A stretch of 64,000 nucleotides of DNA from Aplidium turbinatum. Its lineage: Eukaryota; Chordata; Ascidiacea; Aplousobranchia; Polyclinidae. The DNA lies in the NCBI GenBank assembly GCA_918807975.1, contig OU964924.1, positions 25,899,695 to 25,963,694 of the forward strand, read 5' to 3'. Position 1 is the first letter of the stretch. Each line of letters opens with the position of its first letter. Shown here piece after piece: positions 49,341 through 62,255 of this stretch. The notes under the pieces were generated by a model, which saw only the letters and a list, made by a program, of their open reading frames with translations, had not been told where the DNA came from and did not search any database. The position numbers and the translations under genes were made by a program.

Positions 49341-49585
49341 CGGAATGGCCCGTTTTGGTTAGTCCGATTCGGCTGGTCGATTAGTTCTTTATTTGGCTGG
49401 TCGTCTAGTTCCCTATTCGGGTACAGTTTTTCTCAGCTAGTTCCCTATTCGGAAAATTTTTGAAAATCTAACCATAATCCTTCTGTAATCCAACAAAATC
49501 CTTCAGTAAATCCAACGTACCAGCCGAAAAAGACTGCAGCCGAATCGGACTAGCCGAATCGGACAAGCCGAATAGTAGCGGACCC
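49341..49585. mobile_element. 245-bp MITE (GGAATGGCCCG family), copy 2
   Basis: Starts CGGAATGGCCCGTTTTGGTT, ends AATAGTAGCGGACCC, with AGTCCGATTCGGCT / AGCCGAATCGGACT inverted inside. Flanked by ACAAAACA (49333-49340) and ACCAAACA (49586-49593); units B and C have the uninterrupted GCTACCAAACATGACTTC. Same family as 28404-28564. Confidence 0.88.
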
Positions 49586-49599
49586 ACCAAACATGACTT

Positions 49600-50036
49600 C
49601 TAAATAAAAAAGGATCATTCTATACAAACTAAGGATTCAAGAAAAGCAACATTTTTGATCACACCACAGAAGTTTGAATTGCAATTTGGTAGACATAACA
49701 TTTTATTTTTCATCTGAATCCATATTCTTACAAACCTTTGAGTAGGTGTTTCTTGGTAAAGAATGTGTTGCATGTACAACTTTGTTGGGCTTTCATCTGA
49801 ATAAATTACTGTGTGCAATTTTAAACTATTACTGTGTGAAAAATATTTGTTACTAGTATTTACATCACATTTGTATGGCTTCAGAAAGGAATTATCCTTT
49901 TTGTATTATGCTTCAAAGCACCACAATAAGCAAAGCTTTCATTGCAAAAATCTTACAATTGATGAAGTTTTTCATTACAATGAGTTCTTTCATGACTTTT
50001 CAAACCACAAGGTTTTGAAAAGAACTTCCACATTAA
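49600..50036 (-). pseudogene. 3' flank and decayed last fingers of zinc-finger unit B
   Basis: Matches 61665-62090, the 3' side of unit C (ATGGCTTCAGAAAGGAAT, AACCACAAGGTTTTG and more), and is cut off from its gene at 54012-54941 by the TTAA element at 50037-54011. Finger-like traces (TGCAAAGC, CATTTGTATGGCTT) show it once coded for further fingers. Confidence 0.8.
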
Positions 50037-52237
50037 CACTTTGCTCCTCAAAGGGAGGCCGGATTTGGCCCCCCCCTCATATTTCCTTTAATTATTTGAA
50101 GCACAGTAACGCCATGCACTTGGTTTTTCTTGACTTTTCCTAAAATTGCCAGGCGGATCTGATGATATTAAATTTGATGCTAAAAGTTGTGTAGTTTTCT
50201 TGTAAATTCAAGATTTTGGTGAATTTTTGCTATTTCTAGCTAACTTCCAGCAAAGCGTGAAATGGATTACATTGCGATGACAAGCCATAAGCTCATAATT
50301 GCTTCGTGCATCGATATGCGCGAGCAGAGAGAAGCATTCTCTTGCTTTCTTTTGTTTGGTTTGACCTCAATAATACAAAGCGCGTTATTTCTTATGCTAC
50401 AAAGAAAAGCCAGTGATCGCAAAGCTGTTAATTAGAAACAATAATAGCAAACGTTTTTTGCGTTATCAGCTCTACAAAGAAGAATAGCAATCCACGATCA
50501 AAATAGTAGACTATGGAGGCCACAAACTATTCAAAACAGTTGTTTCAAGCAGATAATATTCATTGACGAATAAAAAACGTTACAATAAGAAATCTTCTCT
50601 TGGATAAAGACACGAAAACTTGGTTTCGAAATAAACGTTCTATGGAAATGCTCTCATTGACAAAACTTGCAATTGAGGAAATGTATCACTGCAAATGCTT
50701 TTGGGAGAAGCCGGAGAAATAGCGTTTTTGCAAACAGTAATTGTGAGATACTCAAAATTATGAGATAGGCTTCATTTACACGTAGCAGCTAACTCGATGG
50801 CGTCCCTTCACTGATTTATGTCGCCTACTTGTTGTTATGTCCTGTATTTTTGTTTCACAGTGCACTGTGTTTTGTTCCAAAGAGCGCAAAATAAAGATGA
50901 TAATGCTTCATCTACATTACAAAATATTTTGTAATGTAGGCCTACAAACAAAATGTACAATGTACACAATGTACATTACAAAATATTTTGTACTGTAGAC
51001 GAGGCATAAAGTTAGGCGTCACATAAGACAAACAACAAATCAGCTTTCTTCATCATTGATTCAACATCTGAATACGTTGCGCCAATGTATAAGAGGCCGG
51101 CTATTGTGAAGACCCGCCATTTAGGCTATAAACGATCCGATTATACCAAAAGTGGGACAAACTAGTGGATCAAAGAATGAATAAACAATGCTGAGAAAAC
51201 TAAATCTAAGTGACGAACAATACCGATGTCTTCATTTATCTTGGAAAAATGCTGCCCAAACTTATCAACAAAAAATACCGTAAATAACGGCAAGGATCCC
51301 GAAAGCAGAATTTGCTCAACTTTGGCATGAATTTAGTCAGACATCTACAGTAATAATTCCACACATACAATAACGGGCTCTCAACTGCTGTAAGATAACA
51401 CGATGGTTCTGGTTCTGGGCGATTTGTGTAACAGTTTAGGGGAAGACACTACTTGAAATGATGCACCACACAAAAGATTTTCAATGAAGACTGAGTCTAA
51501 AAACCGGTGTGGATTGTGCTGCACAATGACTTCAAGTTCAGGACAGACAAGGCACAAAAATATCACGATAAAAATAAAGACCTTGTGGGAGATTTTCGAG
51601 AATCATAACACGATGCAAATACCAAAAACGCATGGTTTGCATGCTGCTCTAAGCTGGCCGGCAACCACAAAGGTAGACAATACAGGCAGTTTATAATTCG
51701 ATAACAGCGCAATAAACATTATAAATACGTAAACCGACAATTTTCTTTTACAAACGTTTTACGTCTAATAGTAAATTTTCCCTCAACAATTTTTTGTGAA
51801 GCACTTGCAAACCACGGTTTTATAAAATAATTCATCATTATTATTTTTTACTTCTCGGATATTGTAAAACGTCATCAGCAAAATCACAAAAAAAATTTCA
51901 TTACTTCAATGTAGTAGGCCTAAGAATTTCTTATAGAATTGTAGCCACGTTGTTTCAACAAAGAAGCCATTTTTTAGCAATATAAAGTTATAGAAAATAA
52001 TTTGCAATCATGCAAATGGTTGGAAAGAATCTAGGAAGTCTTCTCACAATCTGGCACAAAATGATTATGTTTATTGTATCTCTGTAAAATGTTTTACGAC
52101 AAACTTTGAAGCTTCGTTATAATCATTTTTATCTTTGAAGTCAAAAGTTATTTTTTTTTTTTTGGCCAGAAACATAATCACTGCCTTGCTGATGTTGTCG
52201 ATATTACGCGTATTTTTAGTGCTTCAAACAATAAGGA

Positions 52238-53041
52238 CCCAGTCAGCAATCCAGTCCTTTTACATTGATTCAACATTTGTATATGGGATCGTATATGGGA
52301 TAACGATTTGGGGTTCATGCTGCAAGACACAAATGAACAAGCTTAGCACCTTACAAAATAAGGCTGTCAGAATAGTAGCAGGTGGCAGGTGGTCTGATCA
52401 TGTCACACCTTTCTATAAGAAACTTAACATACTCAAGCTTAAAGATTTGTACGAACACGAAATTGCTAAATTCATGTTTAAATTTGATACGGATGTATTG
52501 CCTCTGCCTTTCGCACACTACTTTGAAAAAACCAAACTCATGTATAATGCACGTCTTACTAGACACTCTTCCAACGATTGTTACTTTGTCCCACGTTACG
52601 CCTCATCCCGACTCCAGCGCAGCATTAAATATGCCGGAGTGAAAGTCTGGAACTCCTTACCAACGAGCTTGCGTAAACTGTCATTTTATTCTTTTAAAAA
52701 ACAACACAAAAATTCACTCATCGCCAAATACTAGCACGTTTAATTTTGTATTACCTTTATGCTACCGATAGACTACTAAATATACTTCTCTGTGACCATC
52801 TTCTAACCCTTGTTCCAATTTTCGTTTTTGAATTATTCTTATCGCAATTTTAGAACTTCTTTTGAATCTGGGGTATCTGCTTGACTCGAAGACCCATGGT
52901 CTCTTCGCAGATTCCCGTTGCTGGAAAATTCCTTTTTATTGCTGTATTTATTGTATTATATTTACCTACAACGAAATAAAATCAATCAATCAATCAATCA
53001 ATTTGTAAACGTTAAATTTATGTAGATTTGCTGACTGTGGG
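52238..53041. mobile_element. palindromic MITE split by a LINE
   Basis: Left half 52238-52281 (CCCAGTCAGCAATCCAGTCC, TTTTACATTGATTCAACA) and right half 53008-53041 (CGTTAAATTTATG, GATTTGCTGACTGTGGG) are the two arms of the 21854-21942 family, parted by 719 bp of LINE plus a target duplication. Confidence 0.85.
52282..53000 (+). mobile_element. 5'-truncated LINE inserted in MITE centre
   Basis: Open frame to 52734 with the C-terminal tail of a CR1/Jockey-like LINE protein: YGITIWGSCCKTQMNKLSTL, LQNKAVRIVAGG, HVTPFYKKLNILKLKDLYEH, LTRHSSNDCYFVPRYASS, YAGVKVWNSLPTSLRKLSFY and FKKQHKNSLIAKY. It ends in (AATC)n after AATAAAATC. A 7-bp duplication ATTTGTA flanks it (52275-52281, 53001-53007). The intact frame and tail suggest a young insertion; it lacks the RT core. 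Confidence 0.93.
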
Positions 53042-53072
53042 TTATTTCACATTTCCTTTGTTTACGCACGTT

Positions 53073-53131
53073 CCTCAATTCGCTGTTGCATTATTTCGAC
53101 GCTGGCGGCAATTCGCTGTTGCATTATTTCG
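53073..53131. repeat. short direct repeat
   Basis: CAATTCGCTGTTGCATTATT followed by TCGA occurs twice, 35 bp apart, inside the TTAA element. Confidence 0.85.
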
Positions 53132-54011
53132 AATTGATTGACACAATCTTCAATAAAAAGTGAGCTTCGAACTTAGCTTTGTTGATATAAATGCTGTATT
53201 TTTTGTGGATGTAATTTATGAGTCATGTTTATAAACACCCGTAAGCGAAATGACTTATGATGTGGCCTGCATGATATTTGTGATGCGACTTGACACAAAT
53301 CCACAATTTCAAAAGCACCTAATTTGAACTTAGAAATTTCAGATAATTTCAACAACTTGTTCAACTGTCTTCTCTCTACTAAAAATATTCATACTACAAA
53401 CTCAATTGTAGACCTAAATACACAAACGAAGATGTAAACAGCTATTCAAGCAGGCTAAGGTGTTACTTATGAGAAATTTGGTTCCATAAAACTAGAAGCT
53501 AGCCATGAGTTTGGGAATGCATTAGTTTAGGATAAAAATGTAAGACAACAAACGCAGTTTTGTTTTTTTTTCAAATTCGTGTAACAATGTTACTTTGATT
53601 GTAACTATTTTAGAATCAGTGAGTAGCTTACAATAAGATTTGCTCGCAAGTCGTAAATTCTAATCAATGCAATGATTCGGCACACCGCACACACACTTCG
53701 TGCGTTCGATCGAGCTCTTTGTTATTCAGAAGTTTGCATGAAATCGGATTAGCACGGTAATTAAATAGCGGCAAGTTAAATCAAAATTGTCGTTTTTGGG
53801 TACCTTTGCAAAAATTGAAATATCAAGTTTAACATATAAAATTTTAAAATAATGACTTTTCAAACTTATATACAAATGATTTGCTTTCACACCAGTGCAA
53901 CTTCTGTTCAAATAGCATCAGCGGATAACACGTAACAGCTGATTGAATTTGATCCAAAAACGGCCCCCCCTTGAGCAGTTAACTTCCAAAAAAACGTTGA
54001 AAAGCAAAGGG

Positions 54012-54941
54012 TTAATATGGCTTTTTACCAGAATGAAGTCTTTTGTGTTTCTTCAAACCACCACAATGTGCAAAGCTTTTGTTGCAAACATTGCATTTGT
54101 ATGGCTTTTCACCAGAATGAATTATTTTATAAGTCATCAATAGACCATTTCGCCCAAAGCACATGTTGCAAACATCACATTTGTATTGGTTTTTCACCAG
54201 AATGAACTCTTTTATGCATCTTCAAATGACCACTACATGCAAAGCATTTGTTGCAAACATCACAATTGTATGGCTTTTCACCAAAATGAATTCTTTTATG
54301 CATCTTCAAATGAGAACTTTGTGCAAAGCATTTGTGGCAAACATCACATTTGTATGGCTTTTTACCAGAATGAATGCTTTTATGAGTCTTCAAATGACCA
54401 ATTTGTCCAAAGGATTTGTTGCAAACATCACATTTGTATGGCTTTTCACCAGAATAAAGTCTTTTATGAATCTTCAAATGACCAATTTGTCCAAATAATT
54501 TGTTGCAAACATCACATTTGTACGGCTTTTCACCAGAATGAATTCTTTTATGCATCTTCAAATGACTACTACTTGTAAAGCATTTGTGGCAAACATCACA
54601 TTTGTATGGCTTTTCACCAGAATGGATTCTTATATGCTTTGTCAAATTAGAACTCTTTGAAAAACATAATTGTCACATATGGTACATTTGTGTGGGTTTG
54701 CTTTTGAATGAGTTCTTTTATGTTCTTTCAGATGTCCGTGGTTTGAGAAACATTTGTTACATACATCACACTCATAAGCATTAGAGCCAAAATGAATTTC
54801 TTTGAGACTTTGTACAGCAGACTTTCTAGAAAACCTTTTATCACATTCAGGCGATTTGTTATCAGCAAAGATTGTTCCATCATTTGTTTCAAAATCAATA
54901 ATATCTTCCAATTTTACAACAATTCCCAGGTAGTGATTCAT
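54012..54941 (-). pseudogene. C2H2 zinc-finger gene, unit B, broken
   Basis: ATG at 54941: MNHYLGIVVKLEDIIDFETN, then [31 protein letters not shown], and about nine more fingers of the KCDVCxKxFxxxxHLKxH type with HSGEKPY linkers. Compared with unit C a 2-base insertion near 54666 and a 1-base insertion near 54185 shift the frame, and the 3' end is cut by the TTAA element at 50037-54011. Probably not functional as one protein, though the central 54175-54645 part stays open. Confidence 0.88.
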
Positions 54942-55765
54942 ATTTTTTTAAAGGTTACAGCTTAAAAAGTACCACAAGCATACATCTGAAAACAATTAAA
55001 TAGTTTAAACAAATCTAGAGATGTACTGATACCAATATTTTGGCCGATACTTTAGTGTTTCAAAAAGAAGCAATTTTGGTATTTGCAAGAAATTATATCA
55101 AATGCTAAGTGTTACCATATTTGCATACAACCATTAAAAAAAGCTTTGAATTGGCATAATTTATTAAAAATTCAAGAATCCAATCTCAACCGCATTTGTT
55201 GTGTCATGATAGTAGATAGAGCTCGACCGATATCACTTTTTCAGGCCGATACCGATATTTATGAAATTTTTAGGCCAATACATATCAACTACGAAAAATT
55301 TATTACCAACAAGGTTATTAAGCAACAAACCAGTCCAAGAAAGTTAATGTAAGTTTTCAAAATAGCTGGGCGGGCGAACACATACTGTCACGTCACGCCG
55401 TGATCACCAATAATAATGTAGAACTCCACTGTTGTTTTCCTACCACCAAGGTCCAAGATCTAGGCTTTCTAGTTCCTTCTACTATTAATTGCAAATATCT
55501 AGCGACAAACTGCGCTATTGAACCGAGCTTACATTGAATCTACAATAGAACAGTTACATAACGAAGGAGCTGAATTGCAACTAATGACAACCAACGGTTT
55601 CATCCGGCCAAACCTACACGTGTGCACTGTGCAGTAGTGCACAGTTTAATATCAGTGACGTAACAGACACAACTGTGATGATTGAGACGACAAAATAGAG
55701 CATTTTGGCAGCAGAGTTAATTGATGACGTCGTTTGAGAGAAAATTACTCCTTTGAAGAACAATG

Positions 55766-55823
55766 CTACAGTTTTTACACCGATTTAACATCTGGCGATG
55801 TGAAAACGATGTAAAAGCTGTGG
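55766..55823. mobile_element. diverged palindromic MITE
   Basis: CTACAGTTTTTACACCGATT, TAACATC, then GATGTGAAAACGATGTAAAA and GCTGTGG form a hairpin in the style of the 21854-21942 family. Confidence 0.45.
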
Positions 55824-56159
55824 AAATTGCGGTCAGACTTTTGCTGCGAATGAATTTCCTCACAGGTTTGCGCAATTTACTTGATTTATAGCACTGGGCC
55901 ACGAGTGGCATAGTGGAGACAAACGGCGTGGCTGGACACTTTTGCTCGTTTAACGGCGAATCAACGTTGTTTAACGTTGCATGAATGTAACATGGCAATA
56001 ATTGATGAAAACTAGTCGCTTAATTAGTAGGTCTAGTAGGGCCTATCACATGGCGACAAAACCCTGCAAATAAGGTAAGTAGGCTAGTATCATAAGGTGG
56101 CAGATGGTTACAGAAATTTAGGGACTTAAAACTGCATTACATTTTTTTTTTAATTCCTG

Positions 56160-56220
56160 AAATGTCCCGCGGGCGCGGCCCACCCGCCCGGGACTTGGCG
56201 CCGGTGGTTGCTTGCTTAAT
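56160..56220. other. short GC-rich island
   Basis: A 60-bp patch (CCCGCGGGCGCGGCCC, CCGCCCGGGACTTGGCGCCG) unlike its A+T-rich surroundings. Not assigned; may be part of the surrounding hAT-like element. Confidence 0.4.
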
Positions 56221-58117
56221 TACGCCGCATAACTTCCACAGAAAGAGGTCATGTCGCTTCTTGCGTCACAATGCTTTGGGCATGAATCGAAAAACTTCTA
56301 CAATGACGCTGCTATTTTCTTTTGTGCAAAGTTTCACTTGGCTTGTTTATTTGGGTTTATTTTTGCAACTTCTACAATGACGCTACTATGTTCTTCTGTG
56401 CAAAATTTTACTAGGATTTTTTCTTTGGGTTTATTTTTGCATGTCATGTGAGCAAAAGTTAATTTTCCGTGGGCCTTTTCTTTCTTACTGTAATACCAAA
56501 ACTTGACAAATTTTGCTGCATCTTGCTGCAATAGCCTACTCGTATGATGATCTAAATTTGTAACGAATCTTGCCTTATCAATATCACTCGGAGATCAAAG
56601 CCATACATTGTGACGTAAGACTTGAAATAGGTTGCGCATGGTTAGTACTGTAGAAGTACACTAGTACTCCCATCAATTCTTAGCGAAAAATTCACCTTTG
56701 TTACACTGATTCAATGTCATCATTCGTTGAAGCAATGTAAAACTCGAAATTTTTCCTGCTTGAATGGAAGCTAAGGAATACAGTATTAACATTTTCTAGA
56801 TGGGTAATTCCATTTATAATCAAACATCCCTTGTAACCACTAGTCACAGATTTTGCTTATTTTAACATATTTTATACATACTACATAAAATACTACATAA
56901 TATACATAATACATACTACATAAAAAAAAAATTGAAATATCTTCATTGGGGGCCGAGATAGAGCACTTTGAATTTTCGGCCACTAGTAAGATTTTGGGAG
57001 CTGAACACAGCCATTTTTTCATTTTGCGCCTTCAGTATTTGGCAATAACTCTTTACCTTGAACGATTTTCATAATGAAAACATGCATTTCACCAATTTAA
57101 GACTCAAGGAATTCATTTTTGCACTTTAAATTATGCTAAGATGAACATTTCAAATGGTAATTTAGGTTTAAAGTTTTTCTTATTTTATTTTTGATACGCT
57201 AACTTTGGGGGAATATTTCGGAGCGTTGGGAAAAAGGTGCAAACAAATTTTTTTTTTCTTTGAACAAAGCAATTGAAGTATAATACTTTTACCAAATTTG
57301 GTTGATGTAAGTTTTGCATAAACCAAAATAATCAACTTAGAAAACACCAGTATTTTAACTAAAATTGTTATGAAGAAATGGCTATAAAGTTAAAACATAG
57401 GACTTAGAGCACATCAAATGCTCTTTGAACATCTTTTGCAAGTGTATTTGAGGACAGTGTATCCCTATTGCCTTAGTTCTGCTCTATTTTATTCCTTTGT
57501 CTTAAACTACAACAGAATGACAAACTCAGTAAACTTATATATACCATAAACATTGTAAGAGATCTCAATACAAACAACACAAACAGAAATCACTTTGTTC
57601 ATCAACTTCTAAGGTTGGATGCATCAATAGCAGTTTTTTAAGTGGTTGATTAAGCCAATTTTCTGATTGGGTAATTAAGAATCAGTTTTCACAGTACACA
57701 AGTATCTACATTCTACAAAAGGTCATTGAAGGTTTGTTCAATTTTCTTCAAGTCTTCTTTTTTGATTACATAGTTGCGTCCAGATATTGTTACAGGGCTA
57801 GGAGATGAAACAACACATAAAATATGCTCAGAAGGAACACAGCAGAAATCATCCCTCGGCCAATAGAAATATTGAGATGGTTCATGAGGTGCCATGAACT
57901 TGATGTTGACATCTCCTTCTTCCCTAAAAACTTCTTGCACCATGCCAAGCCACCAATATAAATCGTATGTGAATGCAACATAGCCAAAGAGAGGCAGTAG
58001 TTTCAAAGAATTTGTGTATTCCAGTAAATTCTTTATCATCACTAATCCTTTTACATGTAATACTGTGAGAAGATTTTGGTTTAAAATAATGAAAAGATTG
58101 TGTGCCATGCTGAGTTT

Positions 58118-58322
58118 TTTTTTTTCGGTCATTTATCGGTCATTGACCGATTTTTTTAGCAAAATGTCCGAAACAAATATAGTCAATTCGGTCAAAATGT
58201 CCAAAAAATATATAGTCAATTGACTATATATGACCAAAAATGACTAAAAATGACCGAAATAAATAAAAAACGACCGAATTTTTTCAAGTCATTTCGAACA
58301 AATGACCGAAAAGTCTCAGCGC
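58118..58322. repeat. foldback element of GACCGA repeats
   Basis: A ~200-bp near palindrome. Outer arms GCTGAG-T(n)-CGGTCATTT and AAATGACCGAAAAG…CTCAGC are inverted; the centre TATATAGTCAATTGACTATA is a perfect palindrome at 58208-58229. GACCGA, GGTCATT and AGTCAATT recur throughout. Inserted in the transposase frame of the 56802-60720 element. Confidence 0.85.
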
Positions 58323-58807
58323 ATAAAAAAACCCAGGATTGCCATGTACAGTGGAGCCTTGAACATACCTTTCTATTGTGTCGAGTTCTTTCAAGTTCAT
58401 TGCTTTGAATGTCAAAAAACTGTATGCCTTATATGTACTCTTTACAGAATTTCATTAATGCATCAAAATCGAGAATTTGGTTTGTGTAAGGTCTTTGAAA
58501 ACTTGCTCTAGTGGCCAATCATTTCACTGTGCCTCCTATTCCATCACAAGGAGACTTACCATGACTGGTGGCAAAAAAAGTCCAGGAGCAATCCATTCCA
58601 AAATCAGTTTTATGATACCGTAACAGAGGTTAAGCAGGTTTTTGTAGTTTTTGTGCTGAGCTGCACATCCATCAGAAAAATATTCGATTTTCTTTATTTT
58701 TTCGTGTAGTTGAAGGCGTACAAAAGTTGTAATTTGTTGAAAAATTCTGTAGACAAATCATGCTGTATCATGGCACAAATCATCTGAAATAAAACACATG
58801 GATTGTT

Positions 58808-58872
58808 GGATCCGGCCACCCTCGGTAATGGGGACATCACTGGATTAAAACTGGACTACTACTACTTCTACT
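58808..58872 (+). mobile_element. retroposon 3' tail
   Basis: GATCCGGCCACCCTCGGTAA, TGGGGACATCACTGGATTAA, AACTGG and (ACT)n: the same tail as at 31510-31570, without the coding part. Confidence 0.6.
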
Positions 58873-59276
58873 GTTGGACAAATTTATCTTTAGAATTCTT
58901 GTAACAAAATGCCACTGGATGTATTGAGCATTGACTTTTCAGTGGAATGATTGCACTTCATCTTGAACAACAAACTTGTAATTTTCTGCAATATCTAAAA
59001 TTGATTGATTGTTATGGTTTGTTTTATGTCGCTTTATAACATCTAAGGTCTTTTAGCGAAAGTCATTTTTATAACAGCCATTTACCAGTTAGAACACAAC
59101 AGGGCATAGTGAAGGGTGCAATACGACACAACACAACATAATACGATAATACAGTAGTTTAAACACATCATTAGTGGAAACGAAAGTCTTGTGAGAGGTT
59201 AGGCCTACGAAAGTCAGATAGGTACTTCTTAGGAATTGCACGTTTGGTGTAACAAAAGGAAACACAATAAGGAAAG

Positions 59277-59363
59277 CCCAGCCAGCAAATCAATCACCTT
59301 CCACACCGAATCAATGTCTGTAGACGTTGAATCAATGCAAAAGGCGATCGATCTCTGACTGGG
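59277..59363. mobile_element. palindromic MITE
   Basis: CCCAGCCAGCAAATCAATC, ATCAATGTCTGTAGACGTTG, AATCAATGCAAAAGGCGATC and CTGACTGGG: same family as 21854-21942, left arm diverged. Confidence 0.75.
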
Positions 59364-60953
59364 AGCAGACAAGACACGGGTGCACTACAGTATAACATGG
59401 TTGATTACAGTGATTAGAATAATAATTTAAATGAGCTTATTGCAGGAGTTTATAAAAGTCAGCAGATGTTTAATAGTTGGACGATTTACAGCAAAATTTT
59501 TCAACGATATATTTATTCCATACATGCTAAGATTTTGTTCAAGACACTTATAGAATAGCAACACAGCTTTCAAAGTTTAGTGTTTGTTTGCGTTCTGACA
59601 GATACTTAGCTTGGCACTTAGCTATGAAAGAGTGTGCTGTAAGCTTGTCCACTGCTTGTGTTAGAATGTCTGTGAAAGATGATGAACAAGAAACTAAGGT
59701 TTTTAGAGTTGATCGATCAGTGGACTGCCATTGTGTATAAACAATGTCATCTTCAGATTAACCTGCTAGCTTTTCTGTTAAAAATTGGTGTAAAACTTCT
59801 CTTCCAGGACAACTTTCACATCTATGCACCATGCACATTGCACATCTTATTTTCTATGTTACATACAATCATGGACATAAAATCTTTGTAATTTTGAGTC
59901 ATATTAGTAGCATTACATAGTAAGATAGTGTTCTGGTGTTGTGTACACACACAGACTTGAGTGTGTACCACTATGTGAGACGTTAATACACCATTTAGGG
60001 CACAAGTGTCACAAAATTTTGATCAGACTAGCTGTGTGATATCAGTTGAATAATAAAACATTGGGAATTAGACACATCAAAAATTCATAAAGAAACGCAC
60101 GATAATATGGCGGAACCCTACAAACATTGTGACAAAGCATCAGTTATGTTTCAATAATATTCATTTTTTTGATCATATGGGTTGATATTTTCTAAGTTGA
60201 ATATTTTGGTTTATGCAAAACTTACATCAACCAAATTTAGTAAAAGTATTATACTTCAATCGCTTTGTTTAAAGAAAAAAAAAATTTTTTTGTACCTTTT
60301 TCCCAACGCTCCGAAATATTCCCCCAAAGTTAGCGTATCAAAAATAAAATAAGAAAAACTTTAAACCTAAATTACCATTTGAAATGTTCATCTTAGCATA
60401 ATTTAAAGTGCAAAAATGAATTCCTTGGGTCTTAAATTGGTAAAATGCATGTTTTCATTATGAAAATCGTTCAAGGTAAAGAGTTATTGCCAAAAAATAA
60501 AGTCGCAAAATGAAAAAATGGCTGTGCTCAGCTCCCAAAGTCCTACTAGTGGCCGAAAATTCAAAGTGCTCTATCTCGGCCCCCAATAAAGATATTTCAA
60601 AAATTTTTTTTGCTATATTCATCATTTTTTAGTATGTATAAAATATGTCAAAATAAGCGAAATCTGTGACTAGTGGTTACAAAATTTGAAAAAATCTGAT
60701 GATTATAAATGGAATGCCCCAGATGCGTGCACTAGAATGGGTGGGAATTATATTCTCGCAACAATTGTTGATGCTATGCAAGCACGTTTGAGCAACTTGT
60801 GTTTCTTCTAAGGGCATGTATGGCTGGTTTTGAGTGTGCTCTTGCTGGCTGATGTTTATCTGCGAAAAATAGCCGATACAATACATCGACTACACCTGAT
60901 ATCGGCCGATACATACCGGCTGACCAATATATCGGTCGAGCTCTAATAGTAGA

Positions 60954-61535
60954 CTTTGGTAATGAAAGGCCACCGTAATTGAGGACTGGGGAAAAAAGGG
61001 AAGAAACATTACATCATAATTAGGACTTCTGAAAAATTAATATAATGGGTTTGTGCAAACTTTCCAAATAGGCTATTATAATTGATAATAAGTCTACGAA
61101 AAAACACAAAAACATAAAAGTACACAATTGCAATTGTACTAAAGTATAGCAGCCATCAAACATGCAAGAAAGTATAATATAGTCGTTGATACAATGATAC
61201 ATAGTCAATACTCATACAGTTGACACAAAGTATAGAAATCCGATTTGGGTTCCCAACTATAAAACACAACCTTGTAAGTACTGTAAATGACAGGGCTACC
61301 AAACATGACTTCTAAATCTCAAAACACATGCATTTACAACTGCAAAAATGGAATAATTGCATTAAATAAGATTGAATAAATCGTGTTAGGTAAATTGATA
61401 AAACAGATAAACACATAAAATATCTCATTAAACACACAAAAGATCCAGGGCAAAGTAACCATGCAATTAGGAACACTTCCACTATAAAAAGAAAGCCAAC
61501 ACTACTTGCTTATCAGTGACAATATGCGTTTTTGA
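60954..61535. repeat. zinc-finger unit B, upstream flank
   Basis: Continues the unit B flank after the hAT-like element and matches 63430-64000 of unit C and 48970-49330 of unit A (AATGAAAGGCCACCGTAATT, CAATTGCAATTGTACTAAAG). Its far end borders the 3' flank of unit C, showing head-to-tail order. Confidence 0.85.
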
Positions 61536-61659
61536 TCAACAAATCAATGAACTGGGCACTCCAGAGAGTCCAGCTGGGTTTACGTTTTTGTCTTATTTGC
61601 ACTTTTAATAGATGCTTGAAGATTTATTTCACATTACAAAAAATAACAAACAAATCGTC

Positions 61660-62255
<596 letters not shown>

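Larger units (their letters stand above)
50037..54011. mobile_element. 4.0-kb TTAA-flanked element (piggyBac-like ends)
   Basis: TTAA lies on both sides (50033-50036, 54012-54015). Ends are CACTTTGCTCCTCAA and, inverted, CCCTTTGCTTTTCAA. Unit C reads straight through the site (CATTAATACGACTTTTC), which proves the insertion into zinc-finger unit B. Short CMCTTTG ends with TTAA targets fit piggyBac, and Kolobok also uses TTAA. Just inside both ends is a GGCC(G/C)-rich block with GGCCCCCCC. No transposase was recognised. It contains a palindromic MITE at 52238-53041 that is itself split by a LINE. Confidence 0.9.
56802..60720 (-). mobile_element. 3.9-kb DNA transposon with ~540-bp inverted repeats
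   Basis: Left arm 56802-57345 and right arm 60190-60720 are inverted copies of each other, starting GGGTAATTCCATTTATAATC and GGGGCATTCCATTTATAATC, with AGAT on both outer sides (56798-56801, 60721-60724). The minus strand carries pieces of a transposase family common in animals: IEYFSDGCAAQHKNYKN near 58690-58640, then a CDG-GGT segment near 58540, and an open frame 57713-58132 with YDLYWWLGMVQEVFREEGDV, FMAPHEPSQYFYWP, DDFCCVP and a GRNYVIKKEDL tail. Frames are broken and a foldback at 58118-58322 cuts the gene. Superfamily not named here. Confidence 0.85.
55217..60945. mobile_element. 5.7-kb hAT-like element in zinc-finger unit B
   Basis: Ends TAGAGCTCGACCGATAT / ATATCGGTCGAGCTCTA (17 bp, perfect) with a perfect 8-bp duplication ATAGTAGA (55209-55216, 60946-60953). 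Units A and C show the empty site GATAGTAGGCTTTGG or similar. Subterminal GGCCGATA/TATCGGCC repeats at both ends look like transposase sites. No hAT transposase was seen; most of its length is the 56802-60720 element inside. Confidence 0.93.

Noticed and set aside
54163-54784. Plus-strand frames of similar type
   Set aside because: Antisense of the unit B zinc fingers.
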